Source: Plasmodium coatneyi (Eukaryota > Apicomplexa > Aconoidasida > Haemosporida > Plasmodiidae). From it: a stretch of DNA of 64,000 bases. Below are positions 21,841-32,556 of the stretch, one piece after another. Made by a program: the position numbers and the translations under genes. How positions within the stretch are numbered: the first letter of the stretch is position 1; the number at the start of each line of letters is the position of its first letter. The stretch is taken from NCBI RefSeq assembly GCF_001680005.1, contig NC_033562.1:868001-932000 (forward strand), given 5' to 3'. The notes under the pieces are model-generated. The model was not told the DNA's origin. It was given only the letters and a program-made list of their open reading frames with translations, and searched no databases.

Positions 21841-22936
21841 TCATCTCCACACATCCATCAAACGCGTAAACTTGAAAAAAAAGTTGAACCGTTCTTCATT
21901 CACCACGAAGGATGAATCGACCGGTGTGCTCACCCTCACAACTATAAAAAGGGCAATAAGAATCATGGTCGTGATAAACCAGAAAAATATTACAGATACG
22001 GAAAATAAGTAAATGTCACTCTTCATGGTGGGCGCTTCGAGGAAATATTCTTCCTTAAGATCGAGGGTGTTTCCAGAGCAGTTCGGGAAGGAAGTCCAGG
22101 AGGTGTTCTTATTTTTAATAAAATCGACAAAAAATTCACATAGTTTTTTATCCTTCAATGTGCATGCTTGGTTTGGAGCTGATCGTGTAAGGAAGAGAAA
22201 ATTTTGCACCTTCAAAATGTTGTAGTCATTGCAGCTGTCTTTGGTCCGTAGGTTGATCAGTGATTTGTCGATTTCGCATCCTTGCGGGGGAGGGGGAAGG
22301 CAACATGGAGGTGATCTCAGTGAGGGGGTATACAAATATGTCTGTGCATATGTGTGTGCAAATCCAGACACGCATAACTGGTGCAACAGCGCCAAGCACA
22401 CCTGTGGCCCGGTTCTTAACCAAGAGGCAGTTTCTCAGCGCGTCCATCCCGTACGTATTATACTTAAAGGTACACCACCTTTGCGGCCAAAAATATATTA
22501 TCATCATATTTACAAAAAGGAAACAAATCCAGAGGATGTAGATGAAGGAGAGAATCCATGACATGTATTTAATGATGAACCCTACGAGGGCGTAAAAAAA
22601 GCCTGAGTTAAAAAACTCGCTGTTCGTAAAATTGGAGTAGATAAATGTGAGGCGCGAAAAAAGGAAGTTTAAAAATACCATCAATGTCACTAATATGAGG
22701 ACCACCATGTAAATTCTCTTCACAGATAGGATCATAGAGGAGGGACAAGAATGGTTGCTATACGAATCCCACGAAATTAAAAGTCTAACTGCTAACGTGT
22801 AAAGTATCCCCAATGATAGGCAGATGTAAAAAACGGTGAAGTATAAGCTGTACTTCCAAACGAACCTCTTTCTTTTCCAGTTCGACTTGGCGTACTTGTT
22901 CTCTATCATTGTATTCATCTTTTCCAGTAGCAGCAT
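21841..22936 (-). CDS. Four-pass membrane protein with Cys-rich loop, paralogue B, two exons
   Basis: Exon 1 is 22936-22402 and exon 2 is 22280-21841; the 121-bp intron (22281-22401) has donor GTGTGC and acceptor CAAG. Splicing joins NRAT to GCEIDKSL in frame, giving about 324 residues. Hydrophobic segments are YSLYFTVFYICLSLGILYTL, MVVLILVTLMVFLNFLFSRL, MSWILSFIYILWICFLFVNM and IYLFSVSVIFFWFITTMILI. The long loop between the third and fourth holds SCNDYNILK, ACTLKDKKLC and PNCSGN, matching cysteine positions in paralogue A. The intron lies exactly where paralogue A reads NCRLFEGRTAAC without a break, so an intron was gained or lost after duplication. The tail after TM4 is short (about 40 residues). 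The family is unrecognised; the duplication and topology are solid from sequence. Confidence 0.85.
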
Positions 22937-24000
22937 TTTTCTACCAAAGTGGCTACGTGTGATGTGTGCGTTTCGCTGGGATGGTTACCCCTGTGCGGGT
23001 TTCACGGTGTAGGAAAAATGCTAGCTTGTGAGGGACTCCCTTGCACTGCCACGCTCCTTAAGTGGGTCCAAAAAAAATGGAGCATCTTCTACAGATAGAG
23101 TAGTCAAGCCAAAAAGAAAATGTATTACACGTCCAATCGTTATGGAAATATGCAAACGGATTGAGGGGACGAATTAGAAAAATGGATCATACGCAGCAGG
23201 GTCAACCAACGTTACACACAGCGTAGTATTCCGCACATGGGTGTATTTTCCGGAGCGACATCAAAGTGGGCGATAAAAGACTGCCCAGTTTGGCGGAACA
23301 GCTGTGAATGTGAAGTGAATTTTTCCCTTCCCGTCCTATCATATTTATTCGGTTTTACATTTCATGCTAATACTGTAGTGCGAAATTGTTACAATGTGGG
23401 TTAAATGCTTGCATTGGGGAAGGGCGCCTTCTAGGACAATTTTTTTTTTTTTTTTTTTTTTCCAAATCCGTTGAGCATGTCCAAACGTTGTGCCATTTTG
23501 CGGGATAAACGGCGAAACGTTCCGGGAAAGGAAGAAGAAAAAAAAAAGCTATGTAACATCACGCAAAAGAGGCCAATAAAGGACAGAATAGCAAAATTGC
23601 TATTCACTTTTTGCGTTTTCGGCCATGCGGAACAGCGGGAAGATTCAGCGAAAGGGGGTATAGGGGCGACGCATTTGATGCACAATTGCATGCACCTTGA
23701 AAGGCATTCCTTCGAGTAGCATTTCCCCATCCAATACACGCATGTAATTCGAAGCGATGCATAATTCCTCCCCCTACAGATTATGACCTTTTCTTGAATG
23801 ACCGTGTGTATTCCCTCAGGCAGCTTACTCCCCCCCCCCCTGCTCATGATGGAATCGCCAAAAATGGCAAAAGTAGATGTAACTTGATGACCAAACGGAA
23901 GAGGTACACCCCTTTTCCTCCTCTTCACCTGCAAATGATAGTGCACATTTATCAATCCCTCCTCCTTCTGTTTTTAAAGTATATTTACATCAGCACAGAA
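22937..24000. other. Divergent promoter region between paralogue B and OGG1
   Basis: About 1.06 kb with a T run at 23440-23461. Open frames on both strands overlap and are low complexity. The OGG1 frame is already open from 23794 without a stop, so part of this region could be coding if an earlier start is used. Confidence 0.5.
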
Positions 24001-25842
24001 ATGAGTAAAGCTAAAGCAGTTGGAGCAGCTAAAATGAGGAGGAACTTCCCGGCCAGCAGAAACACCTGCGTTAAAACTGAAAGTGTAGTAATCAGAGGAA
24101 TGAAGAATGAAACCCGCAAAAAGGGTTCCACGCAATTATTCGTAAATACCATCAATGGGGACAAAAAAAGGATACTTAAGAAAGTCAAAAAAGAATGTGG
24201 AAGAGGGGGAATCAAACAGGAGAGGATGGTGGTTTGCGTCCATCCTCCAAACGGAAGCGACACGAAAAACATAAAGGTGAAAAATCTACCCAGTGGATCC
24301 CCCTTCTTTGTAATAAAAAACTTCGAACTTAAGTGGAGAAGAATTAATGTGACAAAAAATGAGTTACAGCTAAAGTATTGCTTCTTGATTGGACAAGAAT
24401 TTTGCTTCAGTGAAGTGTGCAGGGATACCTACATCGGGTTGGTGAATAAAAAAATTTATCTTTTTAAGGAAACGGAGGAGGGGATCTTCTACCAGTGCGT
24501 TTATGATCCGAGGGGTGGACGGGGCGATGGAACCGAAGGGGAGGATGCGCCCCAGGAAAGGCAAAGTGGCAACCCAGACAGTGGAAAAACGAACGATCTC
24601 TACGAGCAAGATGTAAACGACTTCTTCAACCTACAATTTCCATTAAGTAAAAACATCGAAATGTGGAAAAAAAAAGACAAAAGGATGAAGGAAATTACAG
24701 ATAGGATTAGTGGGTTGAGAATATTAAAGGCCGATTCGGTGGAATCTTTTTTCTCTTTCCTTTGTTCCACTAATAATAATATTCCCAGGATAACGCTAAT
24801 GATAGACTGCCTGAGGAGGCGGTACGGCAGGTTCCTCGCCACAGTCATGTTTGACGGGAAGAATGTGCTAGTAAAATTGAGGGAGGACGGGGATGCAGGA
24901 GGGATGGCTTTGGATAAGAATAAAAAGCACGTTCGAGTCAAAATGGGTGAAGCACAATCAGTGAGAGTGAAAGGGGAACCCCCCCAAAATTGTGACACGG
25001 AGGAGGAACAACAATCCGTTTCCCCACCGAAGAAGGAGCCGCAACTGCGCGTTCTCGTGAAGGAAGAGTACCCACAAAAAGAAGACGATGAAGACGCCAC
25101 CTGCGGGGAGAACAGGATCTTCTACGAGAATCTAAAGACGTTGATCAAGGAGGAAAGGGAGATGAAGGTCTTTCCCTTCTATGAATTCCCGAGTGTAGAA
25201 GTACTGTCCAAGTTAAAAGAGGAAGATTTAAGAAACTTAGGGTTCGGGTATAGAAGTAGCTACGTTATTGAGAGCGCCAAAATGTTGGTGAAACGGGGAA
25301 GTGAACAATGGATTGAAGACCTTAAAAAGGAGAAAAGTACAAAAAGTTGCATCGACCAGTTAATACTCTTCCCAGGAATAGGGCTCAAAGTAGCCAATTG
25401 CATTTGCCTTTTCGGTTTAAATAAATTTGACTGCATTCCCATAGACACGCATATATATGACATCATCTACAAGTATTACCAAAACATTGTGGAGTCTGAG
25501 TGTGCGCCCGTTCCTCGTCGGAGTGCAGCTGATAAGGGGGCCAACGTGGGGAACGTGACAGACGTGCCTGCAGCAACTCCGATAAAAGGTAAGAAGAAGG
25601 GGCAGACAACCACTAGACAGGCTACACCCACTTCTGTCGACCGCATGATCAAACAAGAAAGTGAAAAAGACACAAAGGCAAATCCTAAACCGCATTCAAA
25701 GCAGCAGAAGAAGGCGCTGACAACCTCTCTCTACATCAGATTGTACACAAGGCTGAAGGACTTACTGGGGCCGAACTGCGGGTGGGCACAAACCATCCTT
25801 TTCGCGTCTGAGTTGAAAAAGTTCAGCCACCTGTTTGAGTAG
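24001..25842 (+). CDS. OGG1: N-glycosylase/DNA lyase OGG1 (8-oxoguanine DNA glycosylase)
   Basis: A base-excision repair enzyme that removes 8-oxoguanine and cleaves the strand by lyase action; nuclear, possibly also in organelles. The frame is open from 23794 but in-frame ATGs lie at 23887, 23935 and 24001. I choose 24001 (MSKAKAVG, 613 aa); the 23935 start would add a hydrophobic leader (IYQSLLLLFLKYIYI). The helix-hairpin-helix-GPD core reads LILFPGIGLKVANCICLFGL with the lyase Lys at residue 463, followed by IPIDTHIYDI with the catalytic Asp at 482. This 19-residue spacing equals that of the human enzyme (K249/D268). The N-terminal OGG domain is seen around FELKWRRINVTKNELQLKYC and NNIPRITLMIDCLRRRYGRF. 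Two charged insertions, each about 60-90 residues, interrupt it: one before TCGENRIFYEN and one between the catalytic Asp helix and LGPNCGWAQTILFASEL. Confidence 0.94.
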   Translation: MSKAKAVGAAKMRRNFPASRNTCVKTESVVIRGMKNETRKKGSTQLFVNTINGDKKRILKKVKKECGRGGIKQERMVVCVHPPNGSDTKNIKVKNLPSGSPFFVIKNFELKWRRINVTKNELQLKYCFLIGQEFCFSEVCRDTYIGLVNKKIYLFKETEEGIFYQCVYDPRGGRGDGTEGEDAPQERQSGNPDSGKTNDLYEQDVNDFFNLQFPLSKNIEMWKKKDKRMKEITDRISGLRILKADSVESFFSFLCSTNNNIPRITLMIDCLRRRYGRFLATVMFDGKNVLVKLREDGDAGGMALDKNKKHVRVKMGEAQSVRVKGEPPQNCDTEEEQQSVSPPKKEPQLRVLVKEEYPQKEDDEDATCGENRIFYENLKTLIKEEREMKVFPFYEFPSVEVLSKLKEEDLRNLGFGYRSSYVIESAKMLVKRGSEQWIEDLKKEKSTKSCIDQLILFPGIGLKVANCICLFGLNKFDCIPIDTHIYDIIYKYYQNIVESECAPVPRRSAADKGANVGNVTDVPAATPIKGKKKGQTTTRQATPTSVDRMIKQESEKDTKANPKPHSKQQKKALTTSLYIRLYTRLKDLLGPNCGWAQTILFASELKKFSHLFE

Positions 25843-26755
25843 CCAGACGCAAGTTGGTACCTGCGTGGAGGGGTAACCCTACCGATTTGTGAATAATTCT
25901 CTGTGCACATGTATGCTCAGATGTTTTTTTTTTATCTCCCCTTGGCCAAGGCCTATGTTTTGTGTTGACCGCGGATGTGAGTTCTGGAAAATTCGCTTGC
26001 TCATCCGGATGGTCTTACTTCCCTACTTGATCATCCCAGTTAATCAGCCCTATATGTATTCGCCTTTATTTTTTTTTATTTTTTTGGAGGGGGAATGCCG
26101 CTTTTGCGCATGTATGAACCCTCCACAGACGCTTTTAAACGGCCTACTCGCTGCTCCTCTACCGTGGGAAAAAAGATCTGCCCACCTGGTAGGGTAATGT
26201 CTGACCCCAATTGGGTTCCCCCTTGTTCAGCGTTACAGATTGGAAAAGTAAAAAAATAAGTGAACAAATGGACAAGTGAACAAAAGCGTGGGTAAGGACC
26301 CCCCTGAGGGATGCACACCACGCACAACTTAACTATTTCCCACTTGGTGTGCAAAATTTTATACGTTTCCGATTTCCGACGGGTGGTGTTCCCCACTAAA
26401 GAAGCTACGTACAGCTATTCGCGCCAAACTACCCGGTATTACCAAGAATACGTAGGAACATACAACACATGTATAGTATGGTCATACATTCGTATGCATC
26501 ATCCCTGCCTGGGCAATTGCGCATACACACTGCAACAAAATGCTGAAACGGAAAAGTTCCCTCTGACGGGCCTGGGCGGAGACCATTTTCACGCTCTTTT
26601 TTTTTTCCTCCCACCTCACCAAATATGTCATTTTTATTCGTCCCTTCGAAGGATAAGTGTAAAAACGTGTCCCCCCGTTTGGTGATGCATAGTACGTATT
26701 GCACGGAGGGGTGTATGTGCAATTTTGGAAATCCTCGCATCTTTGTAATTTTCCT

Positions 26756-26787
<32 letters not shown>

Positions 26788-27099
26788 ATTTCGGCAAGGC
26801 TTCTTTACAGCCCGTGCATTGCTACTGGAGGGAAGAGACTTCAAGCGAATTCACAAAAATGTGACGAAGGAAGTCCACATGAAAATATTAAGTGTACATC
26901 ACAAGGGGGGGTATTTCCCCAAACGCTTTATCTCCCAATATTTGTGCTTTTATTTTTATCCTTTCCAGGGAAGGGCAGATTTGTTTTTTTTAGCGAGTTT
27001 AGGTTAGCTGTTCCGCTTTGAAAGGAACAGAAAGGAAGACGTTTAAGAGCGTATTTTGGTGCACACGGGGAGGAGTCCTATCGTGTTGCCTACAGCCGG
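25843..27099. other. Intergenic: OGG1 3' flank and condensin upstream region
   Basis: About 1.26 kb with a 30-base A run at 26757-26787. No gene or RNA is supported; ORFs on both strands are built around the homopolymer. Confidence 0.5.
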
Positions 27100-30000
27100 A
27101 TGACCAAACCGATGAAGGCGCACAAGGTGAAAAAGTCAGGCGAGGGGGGGTCCAGTTTGGTGAATCTGAAAATAAGGAACGAAAATATCCACGTGAAGAA
27201 TATCGTACGGACGATACACTACGTGTATAACAATAGGTACGACAGTGAGACGGGTTTCTCCTACATAAAAGACATCCTTAAGAATATCATAAAGGGTAAT
27301 GTGTATGACGTGGAGCACAAGCGGTATGTGAACGAGTACTGCATTTATGAGCTGTGCTCGAGGATAGTACTAAATATGGTAAGGAGCCATGCGAAGGATG
27401 AAAACTTTAACAAGATGATGGAGTTTTTGTTTGATATTTTGTACTACTGCGATGTGCTGCTCAGTGAAAAGGCGAATCGCAAGGTCAACGGTAACGTCAC
27501 CGGAAACGTCAACAATGGTGTAACCGGTGGGAAGGACGCCACCCAGGAGTATGAACTGATCGACAAATTCTGGAACAGACTCCTAGACAACATATTCATC
27601 AAAGACAGGAAGCAGAGAATCAATTTATGTAGAGTTGTAAAGGCGCTGGTGAAGAAAGCCTGCGCTTTGCAAATAGATGTATCGAATAAATTGTGTAAAA
27701 AACATGTGAACATTTTTTTATCCCTTCTGAATGATAAAGATCATAACATCCGGATTCTGTGTCTGAGCATTTTAGAACCCTTTCAGGATTTCAACACGAC
27801 AGCTAGCTATTTGCGCTGTCTTGATGATTCGCACAACGCGGTCAGAATACACGCCATTCAAAATATAGCCATCTACACGGATGACACAAACGGGGGGATC
27901 AACAATAGGAATAATTACGACCACTTAATCATTCTAAAAAACTTCCTTGTAAGAATAAATGACACCAATCCAAACGTTCGAATAAGTGTCTATGAAAAGT
28001 TAAAAAGTTACTACTTTTTTATCCCATCGGATATGAAATTTGAGTTCCTCTTATGTGGACTTAACGATAAGGACAACTCAGTACGCCAGAGTTGTTACAG
28101 CATGATAATTCACTGGGTCCAACACTTCGATGATAAGATTGAAAACCTCCTCCTCCACTTGATCAATAGCGACATCGATAATGACCTAATTGTGGAGCAG
28201 ATTTGCAGAATTCACCTGAACAGTATTAGGAATGGCGTAATCCGAAGTGGGAGCATTGAATTGGACGACACCAAGGAGAGATCATCAATCGTAACCTTAC
28301 CTACAGGGGAACGAAAAAGTAGTAAAAGTGGGAACGAACTGGGAAGTGAAGACAATCCGAGTAAATCCCACAATTGTGATAGGAATAGCCCCTACGGAGA
28401 AGCCTGGTATAGCCATTGCATAAACAACCTGTTCCTGCTAAACGCAGCAGAGTTATATATGCTCCGGGTATACGTTCAGCACTTTTGTGACGAACAAGAG
28501 AAGGAAAAAATCGACGCACTGAAGGTCATCAACGTGGTTTACTATTACATGTACTTGAGTTGCTTCAATGAGAAGGTCTACTACAACAGGAAGAACTACA
28601 TTAACTGTATCGAAAATAATGAAAACGATCAGGGGGATAATCTGCACCTGTTCTGCACGTGCGGGAAGGGTAAAACGGATATAAAGGCGCTGGAGGAGGA
28701 AAGGAAGAGAAAATTCATGGAAAGCTCCATTTTTGATGACGACTTTTGTGATAAGTGCATGTACTACAGGGTTGTACCTACCAACCGGGATGATACCAAT
28801 AACAATGCGGATGGCATGGTGGCCAATCAAACAGACAGCGAAGGAATCGACAACCACGACGAGCACGTCCTCATCAACGAAGACAACATCAACGAAAATT
28901 ACAACTACATATGTAACATGAAAAATCTTCTCTTAATTTGCAAACATTTAGACATTATCGAGACCTATCAGGTGGAAAAAATATTAAAATGTTGCTGCAC
29001 TGTTTTGTTGAGGGGTCCTCTCCGAGAAGTTATCATAAAATGTATGCTGAACAACACGGGGGTGAATTACTACAAACTGCAGAAGGGACATATCACGTGT
29101 GCCTACTGGCTGAGCAGCAGTTATATATACGCCTGTCTGGAACTACTTCGACAGATGATCTACATAAAGAACAAAAATTGCGATGCGAATGAGGTGGAAA
29201 TTAGCTTAACGAATCAGATACTTGGCATAATATCGGAGATTAAGGAGCCGTTCGAAAATACGGAGGGTGAGAGCCCCTTCGCGGTGGACCCGGTCAACAG
29301 GGTTAACTTTGCAGAGGAGGAAGAGAAGCAAACAAAACAACCTAATCTGTTGATGCAGATGCAGGTACGGATGGAGGGATCCCCTCGAAAAATGGCGGAG
29401 GGTTCCCCCAAACTGGCACCAAAGGAACAGGCGGAAAAGAACCCCCTAGCCACCCTATTTAGCAACATCCTGAACGTGGAAAACGACACCATCTTCGAAA
29501 TCATCAGGAAGAAGAAACTGAGCACGCTGTCGATAGAGCACCTGCTGATTCTCTGCAGGAGGATGCAACACAAGCTGGACGTCACAGAAGCGAAGATAAA
29601 AGATTTGACCGAAATGGATCGGGAGCGGTCTGCCGAAGAGGTAAAGTCCCCAAAGGGAGGTAACCAGAAGGAGGGTGGTAATAATCCACTGTTCGCCTTC
29701 CACGACCAGATCAGATTACACACACAGATATTCCTAAAACAGATAACCATGCTGAGCTTGCTCCGACTGGAACTTAAAAGGAGGTGGTTAAGAATTCTAT
29801 TCATATTGGAATGTTTTCTATGTAAGAGCAAATCCCATTGTTCATTCGATTCAGCTCTGCGTGAATTCCCAAACGAGTTGCTGCTCCCCGCATTGAATTT
29901 CTGTTGCTCAATTATGCCAGAGTGGGACGACAAGGAGATAGAAGATCAGTTTTACGATATCATTGTTTCCAAATGTTTGGGCAACTGGTGCATGTATATA

Positions 30001-32556
30001 AGTAACGATGATGAATTGAAGAAGCAAATTTATGCCTACAAAACGGCTATCGTAGACACATGTGAGGTGTTGAATAGCTGCCTTCTTAGCATTGAAAGCA
30101 TTCACGCGAAGGTGTGTCCCAATGTGTACCAGAAGGCCAACATTGATTTGATGATGCAGGTCGAAAGGGGAGTTAACAAAAGCGGTACCGCTGCGAATGC
30201 CACGCAGGGTGCCCCCCAGGGTGCCCCCCAGGATGATGAGACAAACCAACAAAGAGGAACATACGAGGAGGATGCGAATAACCAACTCATCTTCTACGAA
30301 TATAACCCCCCGAATGAGTCCTTGTTGAACTACTTTGCGACAAACCAGAATGCTTGGTATGAATATAAGGAGTTGTTAGAAAAGCTGGAAATCAATTCCT
30401 TACGGTGCGAAATATATATATGCGTTTTGGGAGACTTACTCATGACGCACCCCAACTTAAACAATGACAAACTGATCATCGATGCGGTAGAGAATATTTG
30501 GAACTACCTAAGTGGCACTGTCAACACGAGCAAGTACATTCAGTCGATCTGTTTGCGCGTTTTCTGCAAGTTGTTGTTAACCGAATTTTTGGGGAACCAC
30601 ATTTATAGACTGTCCAATGAGGAAATGCACAAAATGGTGAGAAGGTCGTCAGATAAATTAAGAGCACTCTTCGAAATGTGTTTCCTCATTTCTCCTTCCA
30701 CTTATAATTGTGTTCAAGACTTTAAAAAAATTAGTACCTTTAATATAACGAATATAAATGCCCATGATAAGCTGTTTCTCTTTTCTGTGTTTTCCATGTA
30801 CCCCTCCATGAGTGAGACAAATCTCCTAGTCTTCCATTTCACCTTCGAAGAAGTATTACTAAAAACATGCGACGGGGTCTTGAAGCATAAATTGCGCACC
30901 ATCAATTATACCAACATCCTTACATTCATTATTTTCACCATTCTGCATAAAGCGAATATACACTTCCTCGTTGCCCACTTTCCTAAGTACATAAAATCGA
31001 TTCTACTAGTCATCATTGAGAAGGGCGTCGCCTTGACTAGTCGATCAAATATTGTCGAGCTGGTTTACAAAATTATACAAATTTATCTCTTTCACGATTT
31101 GGGAGACGTCCGGGGGAGGGGCATCTCCGCAGCTTCAGGTTCTGTCTCAGCTCCCACCGCCGATGGGGGAAACGCCAAAGAGGGCGGGTTGAACGAACCC
31201 AGGGAGGGGAAAAAACGGGGCAGGAAAAGAAAAAACGCTGCACCAGCTGAAGAATCAAACGAGAAAAAAGAAACAGACGATAGGGAAAGCAACGTGCACA
31301 TGCATACCAATTTTGAAATCGAAATGGAACAAGCAGAAAAAGCAGCACAGGAAGAAAAGTCCCAAAAAGTGGACCATAAAAACTGCACCATTTTCTTCAG
31401 AAGTGCCCTCACAGATGTGAACGCCACTGTAAAGGATTTAAAGACGTTTTACGTCCTCATAAACTTTTGTATGCACTGCAGTGATATTATAAAATCGAAA
31501 AATGAAATAAAATTGTGTGAAGCATTGAAGGAATGTTTGCAGAAAAAGATAGACGAGGTGAGGACGTACTTCGTAGGAAGGAATCTTGTGGTTGGTGCCA
31601 CAACCGGGGTAGAACCCCCCATGGGGAATACAAATTCCCTTCTAAATGTCGCCCAAATGGACGCCCTGAAGGAAGAAACCATTTACGAGGAAATCATCAA
31701 TGAGTATGTTAACTACATAGGTACTCTGCGACAGAGGAAGTTTTCCTACCCAGTTGTCCCCAAAGGGGTAGACGCCTCTAATGAGGAGGAGATGTCCGCA
31801 GAAGAAATAATGCAACAGATTAGCCATACCAAGAATGGCGATCACCCAAGTGAAAGCATCTCTGATCATGTACGCACCGCCGATGATGCGTGTAGTGACT
31901 TACCAAATGGAAGCTATGGAAGGCTCTTCGAGAAGGCAACCGACTTGGCCGTTAAGGTGAAATACCCACCAGGTGAACCTCCCTTAGAACAGAAAGAGAC
32001 GCAAGACGAATTTATCGACGCAAATGAAGAGGCGTCATTTTCCATCCAAAACAGTTTCGAGACCATCGATGACGTTAGGAAGTTTAGCTCCCCCATTGAC
32101 GAGCTTGTAGATGCGAACAATGTGCCCCAGCTTGCCGCCGCCCGGAGCGACGAAACGGTTTTGCATGACCAGGGGGGTGGTTCCACCTGGGTAGGTTACA
32201 ATCGGGAGGAGACAGCAATGGAGGAGGTAGAAGTGGCAGACGCAGCAGTAGAGGAGGCGCCTGCAGACGGAACTCCCCTTAGGGGGGAAGATCCCCCCAA
32301 CGGCAGCAGCACAAAGCGAAATAAACAAAACTCCCCCCGCAAGATAACCGAACTGAACATAAGCTCCAGCGAAGAGAGCCCCCCGGAGGAGGAACACCCC
32401 TCAAGCATGAACGACTTCGAGAGCGTGAGGGATGCCGCCGATTTTGATGACCACAGTAGCGAAAGCAGCACACACAGTAACGACTCCACAGCCATGGCGT
32501 TCAAGCGGTTAAACAAATTGAAGCGCACCAGCTATACAAACGTCGTTTCGAAGTGA
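27100..32556 (+). CDS. CAPG: Condensin complex subunit 3 (CAP-G / Ycg1 type)
   Basis: A HEAT-repeat subunit of condensin, needed for mitotic chromosome compaction and segregation; nuclear. The product is 1818 aa, one exon, ATG at 27100. HEAT units in the N-terminal third match CAP-G well: SLLNDKDHNIRILCLSILEP, YLRCLDDSHNAVRIHAIQNI, NDTNPNVRISVYEKLKSYYF and LLCGLNDKDNSVRQSCYSMI. The Cnd3-type C-terminal HEAT region follows (IYICVLGDLLMTHPNLNNDK, KHKLRTINYTNILTFIIFTI). Long insertions separate them: an acidic Asn-rich one near 560-610, a Gly/Lys one near 870-900, and a basic KKRGRKRK patch near 1370. The last 280 residues are acidic and Ser/Glu rich (SSEESPPEEEHPSS), a disordered tail with many possible CK2-like sites. 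It is much longer than yeast Ycg1 (about 1035 aa) because of these insertions. It is convergent with the ZNHIT3-like gene. Confidence 0.88.
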   Translation: MTKPMKAHKVKKSGEGGSSLVNLKIRNENIHVKNIVRTIHYVYNNRYDSETGFSYIKDILKNIIKGNVYDVEHKRYVNEYCIYELCSRIVLNMVRSHAKDENFNKMMEFLFDILYYCDVLLSEKANRKVNGNVTGNVNNGVTGGKDATQEYELIDKFWNRLLDNIFIKDRKQRINLCRVVKALVKKACALQIDVSNKLCKKHVNIFLSLLNDKDHNIRILCLSILEPFQDFNTTASYLRCLDDSHNAVRIHAIQNIAIYTDDTNGGINNRNNYDHLIILKNFLVRINDTNPNVRISVYEKLKSYYFFIPSDMKFEFLLCGLNDKDNSVRQSCYSMIIHWVQHFDDKIENLLLHLINSDIDNDLIVEQICRIHLNSIRNGVIRSGSIELDDTKERSSIVTLPTGERKSSKSGNELGSEDNPSKSHNCDRNSPYGEAWYSHCINNLFLLNAAELYMLRVYVQHFCDEQEKEKIDALKVINVVYYYMYLSCFNEKVYYNRKNYINCIENNENDQGDNLHLFCTCGKGKTDIKALEEERKRKFMESSIFDDDFCDKCMYYRVVPTNRDDTNNNADGMVANQTDSEGIDNHDEHVLINEDNINENYNYICNMKNLLLICKHLDIIETYQVEKILKCCCTVLLRGPLREVIIKCMLNNTGVNYYKLQKGHITCAYWLSSSYIYACLELLRQMIYIKNKNCDANEVEISLTNQILGIISEIKEPFENTEGESPFAVDPVNRVNFAEEEEKQTKQPNLLMQMQVRMEGSPRKMAEGSPKLAPKEQAEKNPLATLFSNILNVENDTIFEIIRKKKLSTLSIEHLLILCRRMQHKLDVTEAKIKDLTEMDRERSAEEVKSPKGGNQKEGGNNPLFAFHDQIRLHTQIFLKQITMLSLLRLELKRRWLRILFILECFLCKSKSHCSFDSALREFPNELLLPALNFCCSIMPEWDDKEIEDQFYDIIVSKCLGNWCMYISNDDELKKQIYAYKTAIVDTCEVLNSCLLSIESIHAKVCPNVYQKANIDLMMQVERGVNKSGTAANATQGAPQGAPQDDETNQQRGTYEEDANNQLIFYEYNPPNESLLNYFATNQNAWYEYKELLEKLEINSLRCEIYICVLGDLLMTHPNLNNDKLIIDAVENIWNYLSGTVNTSKYIQSICLRVFCKLLLTEFLGNHIYRLSNEEMHKMVRRSSDKLRALFEMCFLISPSTYNCVQDFKKISTFNITNINAHDKLFLFSVFSMYPSMSETNLLVFHFTFEEVLLKTCDGVLKHKLRTINYTNILTFIIFTILHKANIHFLVAHFPKYIKSILLVIIEKGVALTSRSNIVELVYKIIQIYLFHDLGDVRGRGISAASGSVSAPTADGGNAKEGGLNEPREGKKRGRKRKNAAPAEESNEKKETDDRESNVHMHTNFEIEMEQAEKAAQEEKSQKVDHKNCTIFFRSALTDVNATVKDLKTFYVLINFCMHCSDIIKSKNEIKLCEALKECLQKKIDEVRTYFVGRNLVVGATTGVEPPMGNTNSLLNVAQMDALKEETIYEEIINEYVNYIGTLRQRKFSYPVVPKGVDASNEEEMSAEEIMQQISHTKNGDHPSESISDHVRTADDACSDLPNGSYGRLFEKATDLAVKVKYPPGEPPLEQKETQDEFIDANEEASFSIQNSFETIDDVRKFSSPIDELVDANNVPQLAAARSDETVLHDQGGGSTWVGYNREETAMEEVEVADAAVEEAPADGTPLRGEDPPNGSSTKRNKQNSPRKITELNISSSEESPPEEEHPSSMNDFESVRDAADFDDHSSESSTHSNDSTAMAFKRLNKLKRTSYTNVVSK

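Noticed and set aside
23431..23955. 174-codon minus-strand frame upstream of OGG1
   Set aside because: Ends in a poly-Lys homopolymer, overlaps the OGG1 leader and shows no domain.
29214..29933. 239-codon open frame antisense to the condensin gene
   Set aside because: It lies wholly inside a well-supported CAP-G coding region on the opposite strand and its Ser/Phe-rich composition is the mirror of that gene's Glu/Lys codons.
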